Assembly: GCF_000298195.1 (NCBI RefSeq)
Contig: NZ_BAHC01000125.1
Span: 1 to 64,000, forward strand
DNA: 64,000 nucleotides
Source: Gordonia rhizosphera NBRC 16068
GTDB lineage: Bacteria; Actinomycetota; Actinomycetes; Mycobacteriales; Mycobacteriaceae
Direction of reading: 5' to 3'
Shown: piece after piece, positions 8,966-17,856 of the stretch
How the letters are laid out: each line of letters starts with the position of its first letter
Position numbering within the stretch: the stretch's first letter is position 1
The notes under the pieces: model-generated
Seen by the model: the letters and a program-made list of their open reading frames with translations, nothing else
What the model was told of the DNA's origin: nothing
The model's database searches: none
Position numbers and translations under genes: made by a program

Positions 8966-10657
8966 ATGACGAGTCGTCCCGTACCCACCGCAACCGAGCA
9001 CGGCATCGACATCACCGACCACGACTGGTGGCGGTCCGCGGTCGTCTACCAGGTCTACATCCGCAGCTTCTCCGACGGGAACGGCGACGGCGTCGGCGAT
9101 CTCACCGGACTCCGCAACCGCCTGGGCCACCTGCACGAGCTCGGTGTGGACGCCATCTGGATCAACCCCTGGTACCGCTCACCGATGATCGATGCCGGCT
9201 ACGACGTCGCCGACTTCCGGCAGATCGACCCGTCCTTCGGCGACCTCGCCGAGGCCGAGCAGCTCATCAACGAGGCGCACCGCGTCGGCATCCGCGTGAT
9301 CGCCGACATCGTGCCCAATCACGTATCCGCAGATCACGACTGGTTCCATGCCGCACTGCGCGACGAGCCCGGCGCGCGAGAGAAGTTCATCTTCCGGCCG
9401 GGCCGCGGCGTCGACGGCGCGCAGCCTCCGAATGACTGGCTCAGCGCCTTCGGCGGCCCGGCGTGGTCGCGGGTCGACGACGGCAGCTGGTATCTGCACC
9501 TGTTCGCCCCGGCACAGCCCGATCTGAACTGGGAACACCCAGCGGTCCGAGCCGAATTCGACGACATCTTGCGCTTCTGGTTCTCCCGCGGCCTTGACGG
9601 GTTCCGCATCGACGTCGCGCACGGATTGGTCAAGGACCCGGCGCTGCCCGACGCGGGTGCGATCACACCGGGCACCCAGCACACCAAACCGCATCCGGCG
9701 TGGGATCAGGAAGGGGTGCACGACGTCTACCGTCGCTGGCGGTCGGTGGCCGACGAATTCGATCCGCCGCGGGTGTTCGTCGCCGAGGCCTGGGTCCCCG
9801 ACAACGAGCGCCTCGCCCGTTACCTGCGCCCCGACGAGCTGCACACCGCATTCCAGTTCGACTTCCTGCGCGCCCCGTGGCGTGCCGCCCAGCTGCGGGC
9901 GGTCATCGACGATTCACTCGACCAGGCCCGGGCCGTCGGGGCACCGTCGACGTGGGTGTTGTCCAATCATGACGTGGTGCGTGCGGTGACCCGCTACGCA
10001 CGCTCGCAGCCGAATCACCTGATCGAATCGGAATGGGACCGAGCCCGGTGGGCCGCCGAGCAACCCGATCTCGCCCTGGGGCGTCGGCGCGCCCGGGGCG
10101 CGGCGCTGCTGCAGCTCGCACTGCCCGGCACCGCCTATCTCTACCAGGGGGACGAACTGCTGCTGGCCGAGCACGAAGAGATCCCGCACGACCGCCGTCA
10201 GGACCCGACGTGGGCCCAGTCCGGCTACACCGACGTGGGCCGGGACGGATGCCGCGTGCCCATCCCGTTCTCCGGCGACGCACCGCCCTACGGTTTCTCG
10301 TCGCACGAGGCCGTCGACCCGTGGTTGCCGCAACCGCAGGACTGGTCGGAGTTGACCGTCGCCGCGGCGGAAGCCAACCCGAACTCCGCGCTGTGGATGT
10401 ACCGCGAAGCCCTGGCGCTGCGGCGCACCGTATTCGGTGGTGTCGAGGAAGGCTCTGCCGACGAGATCGAGTGGATCGACGACTCCGACGGGGTGCTCGC
10501 GTTCCGGCGCGGCCGTATGCAGGTCTGGGTCAACACGGGAACTCACGAGATCGTGCTACCTGCGGGCACTCGGATGCTGATCGCATCCGACCCGACGGTC
10601 ACCGGCCAGATCCTCCCGCCCGATACCACCGTGTGGCTGGTCGAGGAGGACATCTGA
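8966..10657 (+). CDS. GH13 alpha-glucosidase (alpha-amylase family)
   Basis: A 563-residue cytoplasmic glycoside hydrolase that should release glucose from alpha-glucosides brought in by the adjacent transporter. Family regions are clear: VYQVYIRSFSDGNGDGVGDL at the N-terminus, IVPNHVSADHDWF, and the catalytic set D216 (GFRIDVAHG, nucleophile), E274 (FVAEAW, acid/base) and D336 (LSNHDVV, stabiliser). There is no signal peptide, so it acts inside the cell. The ATG at 8966 is preferred over an upstream in-frame start because CAGGAG precedes it and the upstream codons overlap the promoter. It is the first gene of the operon; the binding protein starts one base after its stop. The exact linkage it prefers (maltose-like, trehalose-like or sucrose-like) cannot be told. 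Confidence 0.93.
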   Translation: MTSRPVPTATEHGIDITDHDWWRSAVVYQVYIRSFSDGNGDGVGDLTGLRNRLGHLHELGVDAIWINPWYRSPMIDAGYDVADFRQIDPSFGDLAEAEQLINEAHRVGIRVIADIVPNHVSADHDWFHAALRDEPGAREKFIFRPGRGVDGAQPPNDWLSAFGGPAWSRVDDGSWYLHLFAPAQPDLNWEHPAVRAEFDDILRFWFSRGLDGFRIDVAHGLVKDPALPDAGAITPGTQHTKPHPAWDQEGVHDVYRRWRSVADEFDPPRVFVAEAWVPDNERLARYLRPDELHTAFQFDFLRAPWRAAQLRAVIDDSLDQARAVGAPSTWVLSNHDVVRAVTRYARSQPNHLIESEWDRARWAAEQPDLALGRRRARGAALLQLALPGTAYLYQGDELLLAEHEEIPHDRRQDPTWAQSGYTDVGRDGCRVPIPFSGDAPPYGFSSHEAVDPWLPQPQDWSELTVAAAEANPNSALWMYREALALRRTVFGGVEEGSADEIEWIDDSDGVLAFRRGRMQVWVNTGTHEIVLPAGTRMLIASDPTVTGQILPPDTTVWLVEEDI

Positions 10658-10658
10658 C

Positions 10659-11930
10659 ATGCGCATCCCACGCATCGCGGCCGCGCTCCTGACGACAGTT
10701 GGCCTCGCCGCCGCCGTGGTCGGCTGCGCGGACAACAGTCTGCAGGTCGCCGTCGATTCCCAGCACGAGTATCTCGACGGCCGCGGACCGATCACCTTTG
10801 TGCAGGGCAAGGACAACTCCGGGGTGCTCCCACCTCTGGTGGCCCGGTGGAATACGACGCATCCCGGCGAACAGGTGACCATCAAGGAGCAGACCGACCA
10901 GGCCGATCAGCAGCATCAGGATCTGGTCCAGCACTTCCAGGCCCGCGACACGGGCTACGACGTGGTCACCGTGGACGTGGTCTGGACGGCCGAGTTCGCG
11001 GCGCGCGGATGGCTGCAGCAGCTGGCCGGTTCGATGGGGGTGGACACCTCGGGACTCATCCCGGCGACCGTGCACGGCGCGTCCTACGGCGGACAGCTGT
11101 GGGCGATGCCGACCACCAGCGACGGCGGCATGCTGTTCTATCGCAAGGATCTCGTGTCCGCCCCGCCGACCACCTGGTCGGAGATGATGAGCGACTGCAG
11201 CATCGCCCATGAGCACCACATCGGCTGCTACGCAGGCCAGTTCGCGCAGTACGAAGGCCTGACGGTGAACGCGGCGGAGGCGATCAACAGTGCCGGCGGG
11301 TCCATCGTCGCCGACGACGGCGTCACCCCGACCGTCGACTCACCGAAGGCCAAGGCCGGACTGGCAGCTCTGGCCGCAGCCTTCGCCGACGGGAACATCC
11401 CGCGCGCGGCGCTGACCTTCCAGGAGGAGCAGTCCCGCCAGGCCTTCCAGACCGGACAGGCGCTGTTCATGCGGAACTGGCCGTATGTGTACAGCCTGAT
11501 GAGCGCGGAGGGCTCCGAGGTGGCCGGCAAGTTCGGTATCGCCCCCTTGCCCGGCCACGACGGTATCGGCAACTCGTCGCTCGGCGGCCACAACGCGGCC
11601 ATCAACGTGTTCTCCCAACACAAGGCGACAGCACGAGACTTCCTGGAGTTCCTGGCATCCGACGAGCAGCAGCGCTCGTTCCTGGAAGTGGGTTCCTTGG
11701 CCCCGGTCCGCGCATCCCTCTACCACGACCCCGCGCTGCAGAGCGAATTCCCTTATCTCGAAACACTTCTCACCTCGATCCAGAATGCCGTTCCGCGCCC
11801 GGTGAGCCCCTACTACCCCGCCATCACCCGCGCGGTGCAGAGCAACGTCTACTCGCTGCTGCAGGGCACCAAGGACGTCGACACCGCCGCCCACGACATC
11901 AGTGCCTCGATCGGCGCAGCCCAGTCCTAG
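10659..11930 (+). CDS. Sugar ABC transporter substrate-binding lipoprotein (LpqY/ThuE-like)
   Basis: A 423-residue lipoprotein that captures a sugar outside the membrane and passes it to the two permeases that follow. The N-terminus MRIPRIAAALLTTVGLAAAV is a signal peptide ending in the lipobox VVGC, so Cys is acylated after processing. The rest is a family 1 extracellular solute-binding protein. The run FVQGKDNSGVLPPLVARWN and the spacing resemble trehalose/maltose binders such as LpqY, as I recall them. One base separates it from the alpha-glucosidase stop. Given the intracellular alpha-glucosidase, the ligand is most likely an alpha-linked disaccharide or short oligosaccharide. Confidence 0.9.
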   Translation: MRIPRIAAALLTTVGLAAAVVGCADNSLQVAVDSQHEYLDGRGPITFVQGKDNSGVLPPLVARWNTTHPGEQVTIKEQTDQADQQHQDLVQHFQARDTGYDVVTVDVVWTAEFAARGWLQQLAGSMGVDTSGLIPATVHGASYGGQLWAMPTTSDGGMLFYRKDLVSAPPTTWSEMMSDCSIAHEHHIGCYAGQFAQYEGLTVNAAEAINSAGGSIVADDGVTPTVDSPKAKAGLAALAAAFADGNIPRAALTFQEEQSRQAFQTGQALFMRNWPYVYSLMSAEGSEVAGKFGIAPLPGHDGIGNSSLGGHNAAINVFSQHKATARDFLEFLASDEQQRSFLEVGSLAPVRASLYHDPALQSEFPYLETLLTSIQNAVPRPVSPYYPAITRAVQSNVYSLLQGTKDVDTAAHDISASIGAAQS

Positions 11931-11940
11931 GAGACATCCG

Positions 11941-12981
11941 ATGACCACTCGAATCGAATCACCTCCCCATCTGTCCGACGAGACGCCCACACCGAACGTC
12001 GCCGGCGGCGACACCGCTCCCGCGATACCGACGCGGCGCCGACGCAAGCGCAGCCTTGCGGTTCCCGCGCTCATCGCGCCGACCGCGATCCTGCTCGCCA
12101 TCGTCATCGGTTACCCCGTCATCAGCGCGATCGTCATGTCGTTCCGCGGCGATCCCACGATCGACACCGCGATCGGTCGGTTCGTCGGCCAGGGATGGGT
12201 CGGGCTGGCCAACTACAAGCACTGGATCCTGCAGCAGTGCACCGACGCGTCGGGCCAGACGGTCTCCTGCCCGGAAGGCACACTCGGATCACTCTTCTGG
12301 GTGTCGGTGTTCGTCACGCTCTTCTTCGCCGTGGTGACCGTGACGCTGGAGGTGGGACTGGGTCTCTGGTTCGCCAACATCATGCACCGCACCATGCGGG
12401 GCCGAGCGCTCATCCGCACCAGCGTGCTGGTCGCGTGGGCGATCCCGACCGCGGTCAGTGCGAAGTTGTGGGCCTATATCTTCGCCTACGACGGGATCGC
12501 CAACCGACTGCTGGGCACCCACATCCTGTGGACCAGTGAGGTGTGGCCGTCGCGATTCGCCGTGGTCATCGCCGATGTCTGGAAGACCACGCCCTTCGTC
12601 GCGTTGCTGATCCTCGCCGGTCTGCAGATGATCCCGCGCGAGACCTACGAGGCCGCCCGCGTCGACGGCGCGTCGCGCTGGCAGCAGTTCCGCTACATCA
12701 CCTTGCCCTTGATCAAGCCCGCGATCGTGGTGGCGGTGTTGTTCCGTGCGCTCGACGCGCTGCGGATGTACGACCTGCCGGCCATCATGACCGGTGGCGG
12801 CGACGGCTCCACCACCACCCTGTCCATTCTGGTCGTCGACCAGATGCGCCAGGGCTTCAACAGCGCATCCGCGTTGTCCACCATCACCTTCGGACTCGTC
12901 TTCCTCATCGCCTGGCTGCTGGTGAAGACGCTCAGCATCAACGTCGTCGCAACCCAGAACGCGCAACGAAAGGGGGCCTGA
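11941..12981 (+). CDS. Sugar ABC transporter permease (SugA/MalF type)
   Basis: One half of the membrane channel of the sugar importer, 346 residues with about six transmembrane helices after a 35-residue Arg/Lys-rich cytoplasmic N-terminus. The EAA loop that contacts the ATPase reads YEAARVDGASRWQQFRYITL (about residues 238-257). Start ATG 11941 is preceded by AGGAG at the end of the previous gene. It is followed after 3 bp by the second permease, and the pair has the usual MalF-MalG order. Confidence 0.93.
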   Translation: MTTRIESPPHLSDETPTPNVAGGDTAPAIPTRRRRKRSLAVPALIAPTAILLAIVIGYPVISAIVMSFRGDPTIDTAIGRFVGQGWVGLANYKHWILQQCTDASGQTVSCPEGTLGSLFWVSVFVTLFFAVVTVTLEVGLGLWFANIMHRTMRGRALIRTSVLVAWAIPTAVSAKLWAYIFAYDGIANRLLGTHILWTSEVWPSRFAVVIADVWKTTPFVALLILAGLQMIPRETYEAARVDGASRWQQFRYITLPLIKPAIVVAVLFRALDALRMYDLPAIMTGGGDGSTTTLSILVVDQMRQGFNSASALSTITFGLVFLIAWLLVKTLSINVVATQNAQRKGA

Positions 12982-12984
12982 GCA

Positions 12985-13869
12985 ATGGCCACACTCACCG
13001 TCAGCCCGGTCGCCGCCGGCCGCGCAGCCCGCAAACGTCGCACCGCTCGATTCACCTCGCTCCGCAGCAACCTGGGACTCGTCCTCGTGGTCGTCTGGGG
13101 TCTGGCCCCCGTCTACTGGATGGTGGTCAGCGCGTTCCGCGATCCCGCCTACATCTTCGACACCACCCCGTGGCCCACTCATGTGACCTTCTCGAACTTC
13201 ACCGGGGTGTTCTCCACCGCGAGCGGGAATCACTTCGCGCGCGCCATGATCAACAGCGTCATCATCGGCGCGGCCACCACCGTGATCGCGTTGATCGCCG
13301 GGGTGTTCACGGCCTATGCGTTGGCCCGCATGGACTTCCGCGGCAAGAACGTGGTGATGGGCGCCATCCTGGCGGCGTCGATGTTCCCCGGTGTCGCACT
13401 GCTCACGCCGCTGTTCCAGCTGTTCACCAACGTCGGCTGGTATGGCACCTACCCCGCACTGATCATCCCCGATATCTCCTTCGTGCTGCCGTTGACGATC
13501 TACACCCTCACGACGTTCTTCCGCGAACTGCCCTGGGAACTCGAGGAAGCGGCCCGGCTCGACGGCGCCTCCCGGCTGCGCGCGTTCCGAACCGTGTTGC
13601 TGCCGTTGGCCGCACCGGGCATGGTGACCACCGCAATCCTCGCCTTCATCGCGGCCTGGAATGAATTCCTGATCGCCAGCCAGCTCGCCGACGAGAAGAC
13701 CCAACCGGCCACCGTCGCGATCGCCTCGTTTGCCGGCTCGCAACCACACGAGGACCCGTTCGGTTCGATCATGGCGGCCGGCACCATCGTCACCGTCCCA
13801 TTGATCCTCATGGTCCTGCTACTCCAACGCCGCATCGTCGCCGGGCTCACCGCCGGCGGAGTCAAGTAA
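12985..13869 (+). CDS. Sugar ABC transporter permease (SugB/MalG type)
   Basis: The second half of the channel, 294 residues with about six transmembrane helices. The EAA loop is EEAARLDGASRLRAFRTVLL. The C-terminus ends a few residues after the last helix, as usual for MalG-type subunits. It begins 3 bp after the first permease and is 49 bp upstream of the ATPase gene, completing a binding protein-permease-permease-ATPase operon. Confidence 0.93.
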   Translation: MATLTVSPVAAGRAARKRRTARFTSLRSNLGLVLVVVWGLAPVYWMVVSAFRDPAYIFDTTPWPTHVTFSNFTGVFSTASGNHFARAMINSVIIGAATTVIALIAGVFTAYALARMDFRGKNVVMGAILAASMFPGVALLTPLFQLFTNVGWYGTYPALIIPDISFVLPLTIYTLTTFFRELPWELEEAARLDGASRLRAFRTVLLPLAAPGMVTTAILAFIAAWNEFLIASQLADEKTQPATVAIASFAGSQPHEDPFGSIMAAGTIVTVPLILMVLLLQRRIVAGLTAGGVK

Positions 13870-13918
13870 TCACTCCCACAACATATTCCGACCACCAGTC
13901 GCTCAGAAAGGACACCCC

Positions 13919-15001
13919 ATGGCCTCCATCACCTTCGACAAGGTCACCAAACTGTTCCCCGGCACCGACAAGCCCGCCGTGCAGACGCTCGACCTGCACA
14001 TCGAGGACGGGGAGTTCCTCGTCCTGGTCGGGCCGTCCGGATGCGGCAAGTCCACATCCCTGCGCATGCTCGCCGGCCTCGAGGACGTCGACGACGGCCG
14101 CATCCTGATCGGCGACGACGACGTCACCGATGTCGATCCGAAGGACCGCGACATCGCGATGGTGTTCCAGAACTACGCGCTCTACCCGCACATGAGCGTC
14201 GCCGAGAACATGGGTTTCGCCCTGAAACTCGCCGGGGTGCCGAAGACCGACATCGCCGACCGGGTGGCCGAGGCGGCACGCATCCTCGACCTCGGCGACT
14301 ATCTGGACCGGAAACCGAAGGCGCTCTCGGGCGGTCAGCGTCAGCGCGTCGCCATGGGCCGCGCCATCGTCCGCTCGCCCCGGGTGTTCCTGATGGATGA
14401 ACCTCTGTCGAACCTGGATGCCAAGTTGCGGGTCGCCACCCGCACCCAGATCGCCTCTCTGCAGGCACGTCTGGGCACCACCACGGTGTACGTGACCCAC
14501 GACCAGGTGGAGGCGATGACCATGGGTGATCGGGTCGCGGTCCTCAGAGGCGGTGTGCTGCAGCAGTGCGCGGCGCCGCGCGAACTGTACGACGCGCCGG
14601 CCAACCGGTTCGTCGCCGGCTTCATGGGGTCGCCGGCGATGAATCTGGTGAGCGTGCCGGTGGTCGACGGCGGTGTCAGCCTCGCCGGGCTGGTGGTGCC
14701 CGCCACCCGCGATGCGGTCGGTGCGCGCGACACCGTGGTGGTCGGGGTCCGCCCCGAGCACATCGAGGTCCGCCCTCTGGACTCCGCCGATGGAATCGAG
14801 GCCACCGTCGACGTCATCGAGGAACTCGGCTCCGAAGCACACGTGTTCGCCCACGTCATCGCCCCCGACGGCGCTCGCATCGACGTCGTCGCCCGTGCGG
14901 ACGCCTCCGCCCCGCCTCGCAAGGGCGACCGCGTCCGACTGCTGCCGGATACGTCGCGGGCGCATCTGTTCGAGGACTCGGAATCGGGTGTGCGTCTGTA
15001 G
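13919..15001 (+). CDS. Sugar ABC transporter ATP-binding protein (UgpC/MsmK/SugC type)
   Basis: The 360-residue ATPase that powers import. Walker A is GPSGCGKSTS (about residues 38-47), the Q loop lies in VFQNYALYPHM, the ABC signature is LSGGQRQRVAMGRA, Walker B is RVFLMDEPLSNLD and the switch His is in YVTHDQVEAM. After about residue 240 comes the OB-fold regulatory domain typical of this subfamily (ethanolamine-free sugar importers). The ATG follows AGAAAGGA. It ends the operon. Unlike many actinobacterial sugar operons that share one ATPase encoded elsewhere, this one carries its own. Confidence 0.95.
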   Translation: MASITFDKVTKLFPGTDKPAVQTLDLHIEDGEFLVLVGPSGCGKSTSLRMLAGLEDVDDGRILIGDDDVTDVDPKDRDIAMVFQNYALYPHMSVAENMGFALKLAGVPKTDIADRVAEAARILDLGDYLDRKPKALSGGQRQRVAMGRAIVRSPRVFLMDEPLSNLDAKLRVATRTQIASLQARLGTTTVYVTHDQVEAMTMGDRVAVLRGGVLQQCAAPRELYDAPANRFVAGFMGSPAMNLVSVPVVDGGVSLAGLVVPATRDAVGARDTVVVGVRPEHIEVRPLDSADGIEATVDVIEELGSEAHVFAHVIAPDGARIDVVARADASAPPRKGDRVRLLPDTSRAHLFEDSESGVRL

Positions 15002-15022
15002 GTCGGTTCGACGGGAACCCGG

Positions 15023-15070
15023 CCCGGCTCTACTGCTCGGATCTGTTCATCTTCTGGCGGTAGAGCCGGG
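15023..15070. terminator. Long-loop hairpin at the 3' end of the sugar operon
   Basis: CCCGGCTCTAC (15023-15033) pairs perfectly with 15060-15070, with a 26-base loop that contains most of the right 25-bp direct repeat. It lies between the convergent ATPase and PPOX genes and could terminate both. No T-run follows. Confidence 0.35.
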
Positions 15071-15677
15071 TCACCGATCCCGGCAGGTCACCCGGGGTCG
15101 CGACGACCGGTTCGCCGTAGGTGATGCCCATCGGGAGGTGGCCGGTCCAGCCGTCGGCGTCGGGGTGCGAACCCGGTCCCCCGGCACGGGACTTGGCCAG
15201 CCACCGACCGTCGACGATGGGCAGAGCGAGCACCGTGGTGGCGGCAAGCTCCTTGCGGGTGTGGTCGGGAACCTCGGCGCTGCGACCGGGCAGGATGGCA
15301 TCGGAGAACACGTCCAGGGCGTGGGCCGCCTCGTCGTCGGGGACGGGGGTCAGCCTGCCGCGCACCACCGCCGAACGGTAGTTCAGCGAGTGATTGAACA
15401 GCGTGGTGGCCACCACGATGCCGTCGACGAGGAACGCGGTGAAGGTCGCTGGAGCGCCTGCGGCTACGTTGCGCAGCGCCCCGGCCCCCGACGATCCGTG
15501 CACGAGCAGCCGATCCCCGTCGCGGACACACAGCATCGGCACCGACCACGGGAACCCGTCGTCGGTGACCGTGGACAGCACACCCATCTGCGCCTCGTCG
15601 AGGACTTCGTCGAGTAGTGCGCGGTCGCCGCCACGTTCGGGTTTGCGGGTCAGGCCGGCGAGCTGGTCAGCGGTCAT
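15030..15677 (-). CDS. Pyridoxamine 5'-phosphate oxidase-family flavin-binding protein
   Basis: A 215-residue split-barrel protein of the PPOX/NimA-like group, which bind FMN or F420 and reduce or oxidise small molecules. The segment MGVLSTVTDDGFPWSVPML with a following HGSSGAGALRN is the flavin-binding barrel start. The substrate is unknown. The ATG at 15675-15677 (MTADQLAGL) is used; a GTG 12 codons upstream is in frame. The last codons, LYRQKMNRSEQ, are encoded by the antisense of the right direct repeat of the sugar island, so the C-terminus may have been created or altered when the island inserted. It is convergent with the ABC operon. Confidence 0.75.
   Translation of the reverse strand: MTADQLAGLTRKPERGGDRALLDEVLDEAQMGVLSTVTDDGFPWSVPMLCVRDGDRLLVHGSSGAGALRNVAAGAPATFTAFLVDGIVVATTLFNHSLNYRSAVVRGRLTPVPDDEAAHALDVFSDAILPGRSAEVPDHTRKELAATTVLALPIVDGRWLAKSRAGGPGSHPDADGWTGHLPMGITYGEPVVATPGDLPGSVTRLYRQKMNRSEQ
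15039..15063. repeat. Right copy of 25-bp direct repeat flanking the sugar-uptake island
   Basis: This segment matches 7641-7665 at 24 of 25 positions and keeps the same TAG end. On the plus strand it would read DLFIFWR and a stop, as in the M50 gene, but here it codes on the minus strand for the last residues of the PPOX protein. See the left copy for alignment of the flanks. Confidence 0.7.
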
Positions 15678-15740
15678 GCCACCAGCATGACCGTTGGCGA
15701 AGGGGTCCTCCACCGATTTATCGGCGCGGGGTCGGTGGCC

Positions 15741-16661
15741 TCACCAGTGCAGCTCGTCGTGGCATTTCTGCTGCACCTCACGTGGATCGACCTGGATCGT
15801 CGAGTGCTCGAGTCCGTAGCGCGCGAGCACCACCTGCGCCGCGGTCAGGATCTCGCCGTTGGGACCGTTGCTGCCCAGGTGCACGGTCGCCACGTCCATC
15901 CCGGTGGTCAGCGACCACACGTGCAAGTCGTGGACGTCGTCGACGGCGGGGATCGCCGCGAGTTCGCGTCGCAATGCCTCTACGTCCACGTGCTCCGGTG
16001 CCTGCTGGTTCAGGATGCGCATCGCGTCGAGGGCCAACCGCACCGCTCGCGGCACCACCCACAGCGCGATGAGCACGGCCACCACCACGTCGGCGTAGCC
16101 CCATCCGGTGGTCAGCGCGACGACGCCGGCGACCAGCACGCCGACGCTGCCGACCGCGTCGGCGAGGACCTCCAGATAGGCACCGCGGACCGCGATGGAG
16201 TTCTGTGCATCGGCGCGCAGCAGGAACATCACGGCGACGTTCACGGCGAGGCCGATCAGCGCGACGACGATGAGGGTCGCGCCGGGCACCTGCGGGTCGG
16301 TGCCGACCCGCCGGATCGCCTCGTAGAAGACGAAGGCCGCGACGCCGATCAGCAAGACCGCGTTGGCGACGGCGGTGAACACTTCGGCCCGGTGCCACCC
16401 GAAGCTGCGGTCGTCGGTGGTCGAGCCGTGCTTGGCCAGGAGCAGAGCGGCCAGGCCCATACCCAGCGCGACCACATCGGTCAGCATGTGTCCGGCGTCG
16501 GCGATCAGGGCCAGCGAATTGACGACGAGGCCGGTGACGAGTTCGACGACGAAGTAGCCGCCGATGACCGCGACGGCCAATGCCATCGGCCAGATCCGAC
16601 GATGCGCCACCGGTCCGGCGGTCTCGGTGTGGCTGTGTCCGTGTGCGTGTGAGTGACCCAT
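15741..16661 (-). CDS. Cation diffusion facilitator (CzcD/ZnT-like zinc exporter)
   Basis: A 306-residue proton-coupled metal exporter of the plasma membrane. The N-terminus MGHSHAHGHSHTE is a His-rich metal-binding tag. Six transmembrane helices follow, with the transport-site residues of helix 2 in LIADAGHMLTD and of helix 5 in EVLADAVGSVGV, giving the HD-HD type quartet associated with zinc. A cytoplasmic C-terminal domain of about 90 residues (VDDVHDLHVWSLTTGMDVATVHL) contains further His/Asp residues. Zn2+ is the most likely substrate, Co2+ or Cd2+ possible. The 90 bp upstream are AT-richer than the surroundings and probably hold the promoter; I cannot name a metalloregulator site. Confidence 0.92.
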   Translation of the reverse strand: MGHSHAHGHSHTETAGPVAHRRIWPMALAVAVIGGYFVVELVTGLVVNSLALIADAGHMLTDVVALGMGLAALLLAKHGSTTDDRSFGWHRAEVFTAVANAVLLIGVAAFVFYEAIRRVGTDPQVPGATLIVVALIGLAVNVAVMFLLRADAQNSIAVRGAYLEVLADAVGSVGVLVAGVVALTTGWGYADVVVAVLIALWVVPRAVRLALDAMRILNQQAPEHVDVEALRRELAAIPAVDDVHDLHVWSLTTGMDVATVHLGSNGPNGEILTAAQVVLARYGLEHSTIQVDPREVQQKCHDELHW

Positions 16662-16752
16662 TTGTCGTCAATATATAAGTGGCTTCGCATATGTGACAAG
16701 CGTGGTTCGATCCAAAGGGACCTTGTGCCCGCCCCCGGCACCGCGCACAGAG

Positions 16753-17856
16753 TCAGCGCAAGGTGGCCACCGCCGACGAGCGGCGCAGGCCGGCGATCAT
16801 CAGCATGTCGATGAGCAGCGACCGCACCTCGGCCATCACCGCGGTCTCCGAGAGTGAGCTGTCGGCGACGAGGTCGGCACGCGCACGGCGGGTGATGCTA
16901 CGCAACACCCGCGCGGCGTCGGCCTGGTCGGGTTCGCCACCCGGGTCGGCGATCATCATCCCGCGCAGCACCTCGAAGGCCTCGCCGATGTCGGCGATGA
17001 TGTCGATGATCTCGGGATGCAGTGGCTCGCCGCGCTGGGTCATCCCCCGCGCCCGCCGGGCGACGACGCGGAAGTTGCGCACGGCGTTGTCGATCGGATC
17101 GGCGGTGGCCGAGATCCGCGCCACTCGGTCACGGGAACTCCAGTACAGCGGTGAGATCGTGCTCACTTCGCGACCGCCCCGCATGTCGGCGCGCATGGTG
17201 TTGATGGCCTCCTGCGTGCCGCGGGCGGATTCGAGGGCGGCCGACACCGTCGCCTCATCCATCGCCCGCAATCCGCCCGCCAGCTTGCGTGCGGCGTCGC
17301 GCATGGTCGCGAGGACCCCGGCCGCGTCGCGACGCGCACGGTGGGCCGGATTGACCGGGAACAGCGCCCCCACGGCGATACCCACGACGCCGCCGATCAG
17401 CGCGTCGATGGCGCGGTGGAATCCGGCCACGCCGCCGGGCGGCAGCAACGTCGCCACCAGCACCGCCGACGACGCGGCCTGCATCGGGATCAGCGGACCG
17501 TCGTCAAGGAACACCGCGAGCACCATGGCCAGCGCGACCACGACGATGATCTGCCAGGTGCCCGTCCCGATCTGCGACACCAGCAGATCACCGACGAGGA
17601 TGCCGATGGCCACCCCGCTGACGAGTTCGACCGACCGCCGCCACCGTTTGCCCAGGGACAGACCCATCGACACGACGGCCGCGATCGGCGCGAAGAAGGG
17701 CTGTGGGTGGTCGAACACGTTGACGGCGATCCACCACGACAGACCGGCGGCCACGGCGCACTGCCCGATCGGTACCAACGACAGCCACAGCCGCCGGATG
17801 CGCTGGCGCACCGGTTGCGGCAACCCGTCGAGCCGGCGGCGCAGGCGGTCGATCAA
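16753..17856 (-). CDS. FUSC-family (aromatic acid exporter-like) membrane protein
   Basis: A 367-residue protein with about six closely spaced transmembrane helices in residues 20-170 followed by a 190-residue cytoplasmic helical domain. The layout and the segment FFAPIAAVVSMGLSLGKRWRRSVELVSG fit the FUSC/aromatic acid exporter superfamily (PF06081/PF13515 type), whose members export aromatic or toxic organic acids. I infer the start at TTG 17854-17856, which overlaps the TGA of the upstream DUF3151 gene as TTGA; the same frame is open further upstream but there it shadows that gene. A start at an internal GTG is possible. Substrate unknown. Confidence 0.75.
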   Translation of the reverse strand: MIDRLRRRLDGLPQPVRQRIRRLWLSLVPIGQCAVAAGLSWWIAVNVFDHPQPFFAPIAAVVSMGLSLGKRWRRSVELVSGVAIGILVGDLLVSQIGTGTWQIIVVVALAMVLAVFLDDGPLIPMQAASSAVLVATLLPPGGVAGFHRAIDALIGGVVGIAVGALFPVNPAHRARRDAAGVLATMRDAARKLAGGLRAMDEATVSAALESARGTQEAINTMRADMRGGREVSTISPLYWSSRDRVARISATADPIDNAVRNFRVVARRARGMTQRGEPLHPEIIDIIADIGEAFEVLRGMMIADPGGEPDQADAARVLRSITRRARADLVADSSLSETAVMAEVRSLLIDMLMIAGLRRSSAVATLR

